A stretch of 64,000 bases of DNA from Tabrizicola sp. (GTDB lineage: Bacteria > Pseudomonadota > Alphaproteobacteria > Rhodobacterales > Rhodobacteraceae). Shown here piece by piece: positions 8,165-15,988 of this stretch. A program made the translations under genes and the position numbers. Each line of letters begins with the position of its first letter. Positions within the stretch are counted from its first letter, which is position 1. The notes under the pieces were generated by a model. It was given only the letters and a program-made list of their open reading frames with translations, did not search any database and was not told the origin of the DNA. The stretch lies in the NCBI RefSeq assembly GCF_030373185.1, contig NZ_JAUCZH010000003.1:1-64000 (forward strand), in the 5' to 3' direction.

Positions 8165-9187
8165 TCACAATTTCACAGGATGGCCGGACCGGACGCTTTC
8201 GTCCGCGGCAAGACAGATGGCAAGCGACTGCACGGCGTCTTCCATATGCCGCGTCAGATCGAGATCTTCCGTAATCGCGCGGGCCACGAAGGCCTGTTCG
8301 CGTTCGCACAATTCCTGATGGCCGGGTTCATCCGCCATGCTCAGATCCTGATCCGGCTGGCCGACGCGATGCACGCGGATGGTCTGGGTCATCGTGTGGG
8401 TGGAATGGTCATCCGACCTGGCGCTTTCCGGCATCTTGATCGACACCGCCCCGTTCGGGCTGACCACATCCTTCACGAAGAACGCGGTATCCGACATCAT
8501 CGGACCCCAGCCAGCCTCGTACCAGCCGACCGAGCCGTCCTCGAACAGCACCTGGAAATGGCCGTAGTTGTACATGTCCGGCGCGATTTCATTGGACAGT
8601 CGCAGCCCCATGCCGCGCACCTCGACCGGCTTGGCATCGGTGATCTGGCACATGACATCGACGTAATGCACCCCACAATCCACCAGCGGACTGGTGGTCT
8701 GCATCAGGGTCTTGTGAACCTCCCATGTCGGGCCGGATGACTGCTGGTTCAGGTTCAGCCGGAAGACATAGGGACCGCCCAAGGCCCGCGCCTCGGCGAT
8801 CATGCGCATCCATGACGGGTGATGCCGCAGGATATAGCCGACCACGACCTTTCTGCCGTTGGCCTTGGCGCAATCGACCACGCGACGGGCATCGGCCACG
8901 GTTGTCGCCAGCGGCTTTTCGACAAAGACATGCGCCCCCGCCTCCATCGCCGCCACGGCATAATCGGCATGGCTGTCGGAATAGGTGGACACGTTCACAA
9001 GGTCCGGCTTCAACCGGGTCAGAGCCGCATGGAACACTGGCTCGACGACATATCCGTCCAGCGCCGGGTCCAGCTTCGGCGTCGAGCGGTTGACCAGCCC
9101 GACCAGATCGAAGGCCGGGTTGCGGTGGTAGGCCAGCGCATGGCTGCGGCCCATGGTGCCAAGACCTGCGACCATCACACGGATCAT
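8165..9187 (-). CDS. Gfo/Idh/MocA-family NAD(P)-dependent oxidoreductase
   Basis: A 340-aa protein with an N-terminal Rossmann motif (VAGLGTMGRSHALAY) and the family hallmark EKP in HVFVEKPLATT, followed by the usual C-terminal substrate domain. These enzymes oxidise or reduce sugars and related polyols. The start overlaps the stop of the preceding permease gene by 4 nt (ATGA), so it is translationally coupled to the importer. In an amino-sugar operon it may act on an imported sugar or glycoside, but the substrate cannot be read from sequence alone. Confidence 0.88.
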   Translation of the reverse strand: MIRVMVAGLGTMGRSHALAYHRNPAFDLVGLVNRSTPKLDPALDGYVVEPVFHAALTRLKPDLVNVSTYSDSHADYAVAAMEAGAHVFVEKPLATTVADARRVVDCAKANGRKVVVGYILRHHPSWMRMIAEARALGGPYVFRLNLNQQSSGPTWEVHKTLMQTTSPLVDCGVHYVDVMCQITDAKPVEVRGMGLRLSNEIAPDMYNYGHFQVLFEDGSVGWYEAGWGPMMSDTAFFVKDVVSPNGAVSIKMPESARSDDHSTHTMTQTIRVHRVGQPDQDLSMADEPGHQELCEREQAFVARAITEDLDLTRHMEDAVQSLAICLAADESVRSGHPVKL

Positions 9188-10020
9188 TTCACGGCTCCTG
9201 CGGTGATCCCGCGGATCAACTGCCGCGAGAAGATGAGGTAAAGGACCAGGACCGGAATGATCGCCAGCGACAGGGCCGCCAGAACGGCATTCCAGTTGGT
9301 CACGAACTGCCCGATGAACACCTGCGCACCCAGTGTCACGGTCTTGGTGTGTTCAGCCGGGGCAAGGATCAGCGGAAACCAAAGGTCATTCCAGATCGGG
9401 ATCATGGTGAAGACCGCAACCGTTGCCATCGCCGGGCGCACAAGCGGCAGAACAAGGCTGAAGAAGATACGGTATTCCGACAGCCCGTCGATCCGGCCCG
9501 CGTTCTTCAGATCATGCGACACGGATTTCATGAACTCGGACAGGATGAACACCGCCAAGGGCAACCCCTGCGCCGTGTAGACCAGAATAAGCGCGGTCAG
9601 CGTGTTCACCAGACCGGTGGCCACCATGATCTCCAGAATGGCAACGGTGCCAAGCCGGATCGGAATCATGATCCCCAGCGCCAGATAAAGGCCCATCAGC
9701 GTATTGCCCTTGAACCGGTATTCCGACAGCGCAAAGGCTGCCATCGCGCCAAACAGCAGCACAAAGAACAGGCTGACAACGGTGACAATCAGACTGTTCT
9801 GAAAATACAGGAAGAAGTCCCCTTGTTTCAGCACCGTCTGGTAGCCCACCAGATCAAAATTCTCCGGCCACGGCAGCGCCAGCGGGTCGGCAAAGATCGC
9901 CTTGCGGGTCTTGAAGCTGTTGATGACGATCACGAAGACCGGGAACAGCGCGATCAGCGTATAGGTCAGCAGCACCGCATGGGCTGCAATGGTTCTCCCG
10001 GTGGACATGCGCGCGCTCAT
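9184..10020 (-). CDS. Sugar ABC transporter permease, MalG type
   Basis: A 278-aa inner-membrane permease with about six hydrophobic segments, starting with HAVLLTYTLIALFPVFVIVI. The cytoplasmic EAA loop that docks the ATPase is seen as NAGRIDGLSEYRIFF in the second half. It pairs with the MalF-type permease encoded immediately upstream: the partner's stop and this ATG share one base (TGATG). Length and topology are typical of the carbohydrate uptake CUT1 group. Confidence 0.92.
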   Translation of the reverse strand: MSARMSTGRTIAAHAVLLTYTLIALFPVFVIVINSFKTRKAIFADPLALPWPENFDLVGYQTVLKQGDFFLYFQNSLIVTVVSLFFVLLFGAMAAFALSEYRFKGNTLMGLYLALGIMIPIRLGTVAILEIMVATGLVNTLTALILVYTAQGLPLAVFILSEFMKSVSHDLKNAGRIDGLSEYRIFFSLVLPLVRPAMATVAVFTMIPIWNDLWFPLILAPAEHTKTVTLGAQVFIGQFVTNWNAVLAALSLAIIPVLVLYLIFSRQLIRGITAGAVK

Positions 10021-10940
10021 CAGAACTGATACCTCCGCAGCCGGGTCTGGATACCGAACAGATAGACACAGACGCCAATCAGGATGATCCCGAACATCGA
10101 CCCGGCAATGGCCGACCCCATGTAGGGATCGCCCAGTTGCAGCTGAAAGCCAAAGAAGGTGCGATAGAGGAAGGTGCCAAGGATATCGGTGCTGTAATCC
10201 GGCCCGGCCAACGCACCTTGCGCCACATAGATCAGGTCGAACGCATTGAAATTGCCAACGAATGTCAGGATCGAGATGATCCCGATGGATGGCAGGATCA
10301 AGGGCAGCTTGATCTTCCAGAACTGCGAGGCACCAGTGATTCCGTCCATTTCGGCGGCTTCCAGAACCTCATCGGGGATCGACAGGAGGGCCGCATAGAT
10401 CAGCATCATCGGGATGCCGACAAACTGCCAGACCGATACCAGCGCCAGCGTGGTCAGCGCGTATTCCTCGCGGCCCAGCCACGGCGCGAACAGGGATTTG
10501 AGGCCAACCGCGTCCAGCATCCCCGGCGCGATGCCCCAGATCGGCGACAGGATCAGCTTCCAGACAAAGCCGACGATCACGAAACTCAGGATCGTGGGGA
10601 TGAAGATCGCGGTCCGGTAAAAGGCCGCCATTCGCAAGCGAGGTGTGGAAAGGATCGCCGCCAGCGCAATGCCGATCGGGTTTTGCACCAGCATATGCAC
10701 GACGAAGAACCAGGCGTTGTTGCCCAGCGCGTTCCAGAACGCGTCAGACCAAAGGGCATTGCCAAAGAGCGTGGCAAAGTTCTGCAAGCCGACGAAGACC
10801 CGCTCCCCTGCCGCGCCCTTGTTGAACAGCGATTGGAGCAGCGTCCCGAACAGCGGGATGATCATCAGCGCGGTGTAAACCAGCACCGCCGGGGCCAGAA
10901 ACACGCCGATATGCCAACGCACGGGCTTGCGCGAAGCCAT
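10020..10940 (-). CDS. Sugar ABC transporter permease, MalF type
   Basis: A 306-aa permease read from MASRKPVRWHIG. The frame extends a further 38 residues upstream, but that part is translated palindromic repeat DNA and is unlikely to be protein. It has six hydrophobic segments and the EAA loop EAAEMDGITGASQFW. It forms the heterodimeric channel with the MalG-type protein. A strong intergenic hairpin (10988-11010) separates it from the upstream binding-protein gene and may lower its expression relative to the binding protein, as is common in such operons. Confidence 0.9.
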   Translation of the reverse strand: MASRKPVRWHIGVFLAPAVLVYTALMIIPLFGTLLQSLFNKGAAGERVFVGLQNFATLFGNALWSDAFWNALGNNAWFFVVHMLVQNPIGIALAAILSTPRLRMAAFYRTAIFIPTILSFVIVGFVWKLILSPIWGIAPGMLDAVGLKSLFAPWLGREEYALTTLALVSVWQFVGIPMMLIYAALLSIPDEVLEAAEMDGITGASQFWKIKLPLILPSIGIISILTFVGNFNAFDLIYVAQGALAGPDYSTDILGTFLYRTFFGFQLQLGDPYMGSAIAGSMFGIILIGVCVYLFGIQTRLRRYQF

Positions 10941-10970
10941 GGTCTTCCCCTTCCTGCCTGCTCTTTTCGG

Positions 10971-11010
10971 AAATACTCCGCGGGGGTCCGGGGGGCGCGA
11001 AGCCCCCCGG
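10971..11010. repeat. GC-rich palindromic intergenic repeat, copy 1
   Basis: Contains a 9-bp perfect stem, CCGGGGGGC (10988-10996) with GCCCCCCGG (11002-11010) and loop GCGAA, preceded by AAATACTCCGCGGGGGT. A closely similar element lies at 51531-51572. Here it sits between the binding-protein and permease genes. In the mRNA it would form a stable hairpin without a following U-run, so it more likely stabilises or attenuates the transcript than terminates it. Confidence 0.7.
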
Positions 11011-11025
11011 TTCCGTCGGTTCAGC

Positions 11026-12273
11026 TTACTGCTGCGGCGCGTACCAGCTGGCAAGACCAGCTTGCAGACGCTCGGCCGCAGCCTCGGGCGCTTCGGACCC
11101 GCGGATCACGTTGGCCGAGGCGTTCCAGGTCTCGTTTTCAAGGTTCGGGGTGCCACGCGACAGGATCTGGTAGGTGGACCGGATCGTCGATTCGCACTTG
11201 CCGCGCCACGACACGAACTCTTGCGCCAGCGGGTCTTCCATCGCCACCGGGGTGGAATTCAGGCTGAAGAAGCCTGGCAGGGCGTTGGCATACATCGTCG
11301 CAAACTCGGGCGAGCCGACCCAGTCAAGGAACACACGCGCCGCATCGGCATTGGGCGAAGCCGCGTTCAGGCCGATGGCAATGTCGGTGTGATCGCTGAT
11401 ATAGCAGGTGTCACCTGCTGCCGCGACCGGCGGCGGGAAGGCACCCATCTTGAACTCGGCCTGTGCGTTGAAGCCCGAGATTTCCCACGAACCTGCCGGA
11501 TAGATCGCGGCGCGGCCAAGGGTGAACAGGTTCTGGCTGTCGGGGTAGGTCTGCGCCTCGAAGCCGTCGCCCAGATAGTCCTTCCACTTTGCCAGTTCGG
11601 CAAATGGTGCGACCCATGCGTCATCGGTCAGCTTCTGTTCGCCCTTGATCAGCGCCAGACGGCCCTCCTCGCCCTTCCAGAAGTTCGGCCCGATGTTGTT
11701 ATACCCCATCGTAGCGGCTTCCCACTGGTCGTTCGTCCCCATCGCCATCGGGATATAGGTGCCATCGGCCTTGATCGCGTCCAGAGCGGCGTAGAATTCG
11801 TCGTTCGTCGTTGGAACCGACAGGCCCAGCGCCTCGAAAGCGTCAGCGTTGTAGATGAAGCCGTGGATCACCGAAGCCATCGGCACGCAGAAGGTGGCGC
11901 TGCCGTCATCGGTCTGCCACGCCGATTTCGCCACCGGCGAGAAGTTCGCCATGCTTGCCAGATCGGACAGGTCGGCCAGATGGCCCTGATTGTAGAGCTC
12001 AAGGCTGGCATCGAACGGGCGACAGGTGATCAGGTCGCCCGCTGACCCGGCCGAGAGCTTCGAGTTCAGCACCGCGTTGTATTCTGCCGGGGCGCTGGGG
12101 GCGAAGATCACCTTGATATCGGGATGCTGGGCCTGAAACGCCGGAATGATCGTGTCCTGCCAGATGGTCAGGTCGTCATTCCGCCAGCTTTCGATGGTCA
12201 GCGTGGTTTCGGCCAAGGCCGGACCGGCAAGCAGCGTGCTGGTCAGAAGGGCGTAGCGGATGGTTCTTGTCAT
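11026..12273 (-). CDS. Extracellular sugar-binding protein of the ABC importer
   Basis: A 415-aa periplasmic solute-binding protein (family 1, MalE-like). The start MTRTIRYALL gives a clear signal peptide with the likely cut after ALA (PALAETTLTIESW); an in-frame ATG 45 nt upstream would bury the signal peptide and is rejected. The mature part begins with the typical strand TLTIESWRNDD and contains the DAIKADGTYIPMAM-type hinge region seen in this family. It would capture the sugar and hand it to the permease pair encoded downstream. The substrate is inferred as an amino sugar or a small glycoside containing one, from linkage to murQ and nag genes. Confidence 0.9.
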   Translation of the reverse strand: MTRTIRYALLTSTLLAGPALAETTLTIESWRNDDLTIWQDTIIPAFQAQHPDIKVIFAPSAPAEYNAVLNSKLSAGSAGDLITCRPFDASLELYNQGHLADLSDLASMANFSPVAKSAWQTDDGSATFCVPMASVIHGFIYNADAFEALGLSVPTTNDEFYAALDAIKADGTYIPMAMGTNDQWEAATMGYNNIGPNFWKGEEGRLALIKGEQKLTDDAWVAPFAELAKWKDYLGDGFEAQTYPDSQNLFTLGRAAIYPAGSWEISGFNAQAEFKMGAFPPPVAAAGDTCYISDHTDIAIGLNAASPNADAARVFLDWVGSPEFATMYANALPGFFSLNSTPVAMEDPLAQEFVSWRGKCESTIRSTYQILSRGTPNLENETWNASANVIRGSEAPEAAAERLQAGLASWYAPQQ

Positions 12274-12314
12274 TGCAGTCTCCCTGTTGGGGCAGTTCGC
12301 CCGGTTGGTTCTTG

Positions 12315-13199
12315 TCAAATCTTCATGGCCTCGGCCAGATGCCCACCTGCACGGGCCAAGTTTTCAGATGCATCCTTCGGTGTTGCGCCGCGCGCCACCA
12401 GAACAGCAGGTTTCACCGCGCCATCGGTGATGTCCAGAGCCATGCGGGCGGCGCTGGTTTCCACCCCCGCGATCCGCGCCACGATCCGGGCGGCGCGGTC
12501 GCGCAGCTTGGCGTTGTCGGCAATTACATTCACCATATTGCCATCATGCACATGGCCAAGCCTCACGCCAACCAGTACCGAAATCAGGTTCAGCGCCACC
12601 TTCTGCGCCGTTGCCGCCCCCAGCCGCGTGGACCCGGCGACGATTTCGGCTCCGGTATCCAGCAAGACAGGCACATCGGCCATTTGCAGCAGGGCGGAAC
12701 GCGGCACATTCGCAATCCCGATCACCGTCGCCCCCGCCCGCGCGGCATGTTCGGCCACGACCAGGGTGTAAGGGGTGGACCCCGAGGCGGAAATGCAGAT
12801 CACCGCATCCCCCGCCCCAAGACCTGCGCTGGCAAGATCGGCAAGGGCAAGCGCCGGGTCATCTTCGACCCCGCCGGTCATCTGCAAAAGCGCCTCCGCT
12901 CCACCGGCAAACAACATCGGCGTGCGCGCTGTCGGAATCCCGAAAGTCCCCAGAAGCTCCAGACAGTCGGCCAGCGCCATCAGGCCGGACGACCCCGCCC
13001 CGGCATAGGCCAGCTTGCCGCCACCCCGCAGCGCGGCAACGGCCAGTTCCGCCGCAGATTCAAGCGCCGGAAGGATTGGCCGGACTGCCGCCAGTGCCGC
13101 TTCCTGCGCGGTCAATGCGCGCGACAGCACGTCAATAGCCGGGGCCAGATGCAACCCGGCAGACAATGGATGCAGCGCCTCTGTGGGACGTTCGGTCAT
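12315..13199 (-). CDS. murQ: N-acetylmuramic acid 6-phosphate etherase
   Basis: A 294-aa SIS-domain protein that cleaves the D-lactyl ether of MurNAc-6-P to give GlcNAc-6-P. Supporting features are GAGSSGLMALADC (phosphosugar loop), a glutamate in GGVEDDPALAL, ICISASGSTPY, and the family block VAGSTRLGAATAQK. It is first in the minus-strand operon, diverging from nagK across a 151-bp control region. The start is taken at MTERP; an in-frame upstream ATG at 13277 lies inside the operator region and is not preferred. The product feeds the NagA and NagB-II steps encoded opposite. The etherase call is good; close SIS relatives are the only alternative. Confidence 0.87.
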   Translation of the reverse strand: MTERPTEALHPLSAGLHLAPAIDVLSRALTAQEAALAAVRPILPALESAAELAVAALRGGGKLAYAGAGSSGLMALADCLELLGTFGIPTARTPMLFAGGAEALLQMTGGVEDDPALALADLASAGLGAGDAVICISASGSTPYTLVVAEHAARAGATVIGIANVPRSALLQMADVPVLLDTGAEIVAGSTRLGAATAQKVALNLISVLVGVRLGHVHDGNMVNVIADNAKLRDRAARIVARIAGVETSAARMALDITDGAVKPAVLVARGATPKDASENLARAGGHLAEAMKI

Positions 13200-13350
13200 T
13201 TGATTCCCCCTGACATCAGACAATGCCAAAACAATACCACTTGTAAAGAAGGAAGTATCACATGGCACTATTTTCACTTAAATGCCGCTCCGAGAGATAC
13301 CACTTTCCAAATGGTCTTGTTTTGGTATTATTTCAAACAGGAGGATTCGC
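13200..13350. promoter_or_regulatory. Divergent murQ/nagK control region with repeated ATACCACTT motifs
   Basis: This 151-bp gap holds ATACCACTT twice in direct orientation (13234-13242 and 13297-13305). An inverted TGGTATT lies at about 13323-13329 (TTTTGGTATTATTT), mirroring AATACCA at 13233-13239. ACCA and TGGT half-sites also flank TTTCCAA within 13300-13316. Such repeated half-sites suit a dimeric GntR/HutC-family repressor, and one is encoded at 14196. AACAGGAGG just before 13351 is the nagK ribosome site. The motif is seen; the regulator pairing is inferred. Confidence 0.55.
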
Positions 13351-14199
13351 ATGGCGCTTTTCTTGGGCATCGACGGCGGGGGAAGCGGCTGCCGCGCGGC
13401 GGTGGCCGATGCGTCGGGTCGTATCCTTGGCGAAGGCCATTCAGGCCCGGCCAATATCGCGAGCGATCTGTCGACTGCCCGCTTGAACATCCTTGCCGCC
13501 ACCACCTCGGCCCTGACCAAGGCTCTTGGTGCCGATCAGGTGGCACACGCCTTGCCAACCCTGTCTGCCGGGCTTGGCCTGGCTGGGGCAAATGCTGCCG
13601 GGGCGGCAGAGGGTTTGCGCGCGGGCCTGCCCTTCGCCCGGATCCGGGTGGAAACCGACGCCATCGCCGCCGTGAAAGGCGCGCTGCGGGGCCGGGACGG
13701 GATTGTCGCGGCCATTGGCACCGGGTCGGTCTATGCCCGACAACTGGGCGGCGTGATCCGCCAGATCGGGGGCTGGGGGCTGGTTCTGGGCGATGACGGC
13801 AGCGGCGCGCGCCTGGGGCGCAGCCTCTTGGCCGAAGCGCTTGGCGCGGTTGACGGGTTCCGCCCGATGACCCCCTTGCTGCAACAGGTGCTGGATGACC
13901 ATGGCGGAACCGAAGGCGTGATCGCCTTTTCCCTGTCGGCGCGACCAGCGGATTTTGCCAGACTTGCCCCCCGCATCCTTGCCGCCGATGATCCGGCCGC
14001 AGCGGGTCTTCTGGCGCAGGCGACCGCCGATGTCGCCGCATCCATCGCGGTGCTGCAAACCGACCCACCCCTGCCGGTCACCTGTATCGGCGGCCTTGGC
14101 GCGGCCTATGCCCGGCGCCTTTCCGACCGTTGGCCAGTTGCCCCGGCGCTTGGTTCGGCGCTGGACGGCGCGCTTTTGCTGGCAAGAGAGGCGGCATGA
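13351..14199 (+). CDS. nagK: N-acetylglucosamine (or N-acetylmuramic acid) kinase, BadF/BadG ATPase family
   Basis: A 282-aa sugar kinase. The ASKHA phosphate-1 loop is LGIDGGGSGCRAAVAD at the N-terminus and the phosphate-2 motif is AAIGTGSVYA. ATG at 13351 is chosen because AGGAGG lies 6-7 nt upstream; the frame is open 69 nt further back through the operator. It would phosphorylate the imported amino sugar at C6. Because murQ is divergently encoded and no anmK is visible, the kinase might accept MurNAc as well as GlcNAc, like clostridial MurK. That specificity is inference. Confidence 0.85.
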   Translation: MALFLGIDGGGSGCRAAVADASGRILGEGHSGPANIASDLSTARLNILAATTSALTKALGADQVAHALPTLSAGLGLAGANAAGAAEGLRAGLPFARIRVETDAIAAVKGALRGRDGIVAAIGTGSVYARQLGGVIRQIGGWGLVLGDDGSGARLGRSLLAEALGAVDGFRPMTPLLQQVLDDHGGTEGVIAFSLSARPADFARLAPRILAADDPAAAGLLAQATADVAASIAVLQTDPPLPVTCIGGLGAAYARRLSDRWPVAPALGSALDGALLLAREAA

Positions 14200-14966
14200 T
14201 GGACGCGCTGTTTTCATCCGAAGGTTTCGCAACCGGGGCCGGGCCGCTTTACCTGCAACTGCAACGCCGGATTGCCGACGGGATGGCGCGCGGCGTGCTT
14301 GCCCCCGGGTCCAGCCTTCCGGCGGAGCGCGACATTGCGGCGATGACCGGCCTGTCGCGTGTCACCGTCCGAAAGGCGATCGAGGCGCTGGTCGCCTCGG
14401 GGCAACTGGTGCAGCGGCGCGGGTCCGGCACCTTTGTCGCGCCAAGGGTGGAGCGGCTGGAGCAGGCGCTGTCCTTGCTGACCTCGTTCACCGAAGACAT
14501 GTCCCGGCGTGGCAAGTCGGTGGAATCGGTCTGGATATCGCGCAGCGTGCAAGCCCCCACCCCCGAAGAGGTCATGGCCCTTGGTCTTGGCGCGGGTGAC
14601 AGGGTGGCCCGGCTGGAACGGGTGCGCAGGTCTGACGGCGTGCCGTTGGCGATCGAGCGCGCCTCGATCCCGACGCAGGTTCTGCCAGACCCGGAGGCGG
14701 TCGGGGATTCGCTTTACGCCTTGCTTGAAACCCATGGCTTCCGCCCCGTCCGCGCCGTTCAGCGTATCTCGGCCGCCAATCTTGGCCCGAAGGACGCCGA
14801 GCTTCTGGGCGTTCCCCCCGGTGCGGCCGGGTTGCGGATCGAACGGATCGGCTATCTGCCCTCGGGTCGCGTCGTGGAATTCACCCGGTCGCTCTATCGC
14901 GGCGATGCCTATGACTTTGCAGTGGAGCTGAAACTGGCCCCCGAACCCGAAAGGCCTGCACAATGA
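14196..14966 (+). CDS. GntR-family transcriptional regulator, HutC/UTRA type
   Basis: A 256-aa regulator. The N-terminal winged helix contains LAPGSSLPAERDIAAMTGLS and VTVRKAIEALVASGQL with the wing RRGSGTFVA. The C-terminal UTRA ligand domain includes MSRRGKSVES and RVARLERVRRSDGVPLAIER. The ATG overlaps the nagK stop by 4 nt; ATG at 14199 is an equally possible start. It most likely senses a phosphorylated amino sugar (GlcN-6-P or GlcNAc-6-P, as NagR relatives do) and represses both arms of the cluster from the 13200-13350 region. The target is inferred. Confidence 0.9.
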   Translation: MMDALFSSEGFATGAGPLYLQLQRRIADGMARGVLAPGSSLPAERDIAAMTGLSRVTVRKAIEALVASGQLVQRRGSGTFVAPRVERLEQALSLLTSFTEDMSRRGKSVESVWISRSVQAPTPEEVMALGLGAGDRVARLERVRRSDGVPLAIERASIPTQVLPDPEAVGDSLYALLETHGFRPVRAVQRISAANLGPKDAELLGVPPGAAGLRIERIGYLPSGRVVEFTRSLYRGDAYDFAVELKLAPEPERPAQ

Positions 14967-15988
14967 CGCAATCCCACATGTCCCGCGAAGTGGCGGAAAT
15001 CCCCGAAGCCGCGCGCCGGTTTCTGACGCTTTCCGCCGACGCCACCGCAAGCGCGGCGGCGTCGATGCGCAAAGCCGACCCCGCGCTTGTCGTCACCGTG
15101 GCGCGGGGGTCATCCGACCATGCCGCGACCTATCTGAAATACGCGGTGGAACTGCTTGCGGGCGTTCCCGTTGCATCGGTCGGGCCGTCCGTCGCGTCAA
15201 TCTACCACCGGCCCCTGAAGCTGGGCCGCGCCGCCTGCATCGGCATTTCGCAATCCGGTCAAAGCCCGGATATCGTCGAGATGATCCGCGCGGCGGGCGA
15301 AGGTGGCGCGCTGACGGTGGCGATCACCAACCACGCGGCCAGCCCGATGGCCGCAGCTTCGGCACATTGTCTGGCGCTTCAGGCGGGGGTTGAACACAGC
15401 GTTGCTGCGACCAAGACATTTGTGTCTTCGGTGCTTGCGGGCCTTGCGCTGCTGGCGGAATGGCAGGAAGACGCAAGCCTTCGCGCCGCCGTCGCCGCGC
15501 TGCCGGAGGCCTTTGCCGAAGCCTTGTCGATGGATTGGGCACCCCTTGCCGCGCGGCTGTCCCGGGCGCAGTCGCTTTACGTCATTGGCCGTGGCCCTGC
15601 CTTTGCCATCGCCAACGAGGCAGCGCTGAAGTTCAAGGAAACCTGCGGGCTGCACGCCGAAAGCTATTCGGCCGCCGAAGTCCTGCACGGGCCATCGGCC
15701 ATCGTGCAGGCCCAGTTCCCGGTCTTTGCCCTTGGGGTCGAGGATGCCGCCCTGCCGAAGCTGACCGAAACCGCCATACGTCTGGTCGCGCAGGGGGCCG
15801 ATGTGTTCCTGACCGGGGCAGATGTGCCGGGGGCGACACGGCTGCCCTCGGTTTCCGGGCTGCATCCGCTATGTGCGCCACTGGTGCTGTCGGTGTCGTT
15901 CTACGCCTTCATCGAGGCTCTTGCCCGCCGCCGGGGCTTTGACCCCGACATCCCCCCCCATCTGCGCAAGGTGACGGAGACGGTGTGA
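14963..15988 (+). CDS. SIS-domain glucosamine-6-phosphate deaminase (NagB-II type)
   Basis: A 341-aa protein made of two SIS domains, related to the isomerase half of GlmS but without the glutaminase domain. Motifs are RGSSDHAATYLKYAVE, ISQSGQSPDIVEMI, and SAAEVLHGPSAIV near the second site. In nag operons such proteins deaminate GlcN-6-P to fructose-6-P. It overlaps the regulator gene by 4 nt and the nagA gene by 1-4 nt, so the genes are coupled. An AgaS-like role on galactosamine-6-P is a less likely alternative given nagA and murQ nearby. Confidence 0.85.
   Translation: MTQSHMSREVAEIPEAARRFLTLSADATASAAASMRKADPALVVTVARGSSDHAATYLKYAVELLAGVPVASVGPSVASIYHRPLKLGRAACIGISQSGQSPDIVEMIRAAGEGGALTVAITNHAASPMAAASAHCLALQAGVEHSVAATKTFVSSVLAGLALLAEWQEDASLRAAVAALPEAFAEALSMDWAPLAARLSRAQSLYVIGRGPAFAIANEAALKFKETCGLHAESYSAAEVLHGPSAIVQAQFPVFALGVEDAALPKLTETAIRLVAQGADVFLTGADVPGATRLPSVSGLHPLCAPLVLSVSFYAFIEALARRRGFDPDIPPHLRKVTETV

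Noticed and set aside
10941-11054. A 38-residue N-terminal extension of the MalF-type permease
   Set aside because: It is translated from the palindromic intergenic repeat and is Arg/Pro-rich without similarity to the family; the internal ATG at 10940 is preferred.
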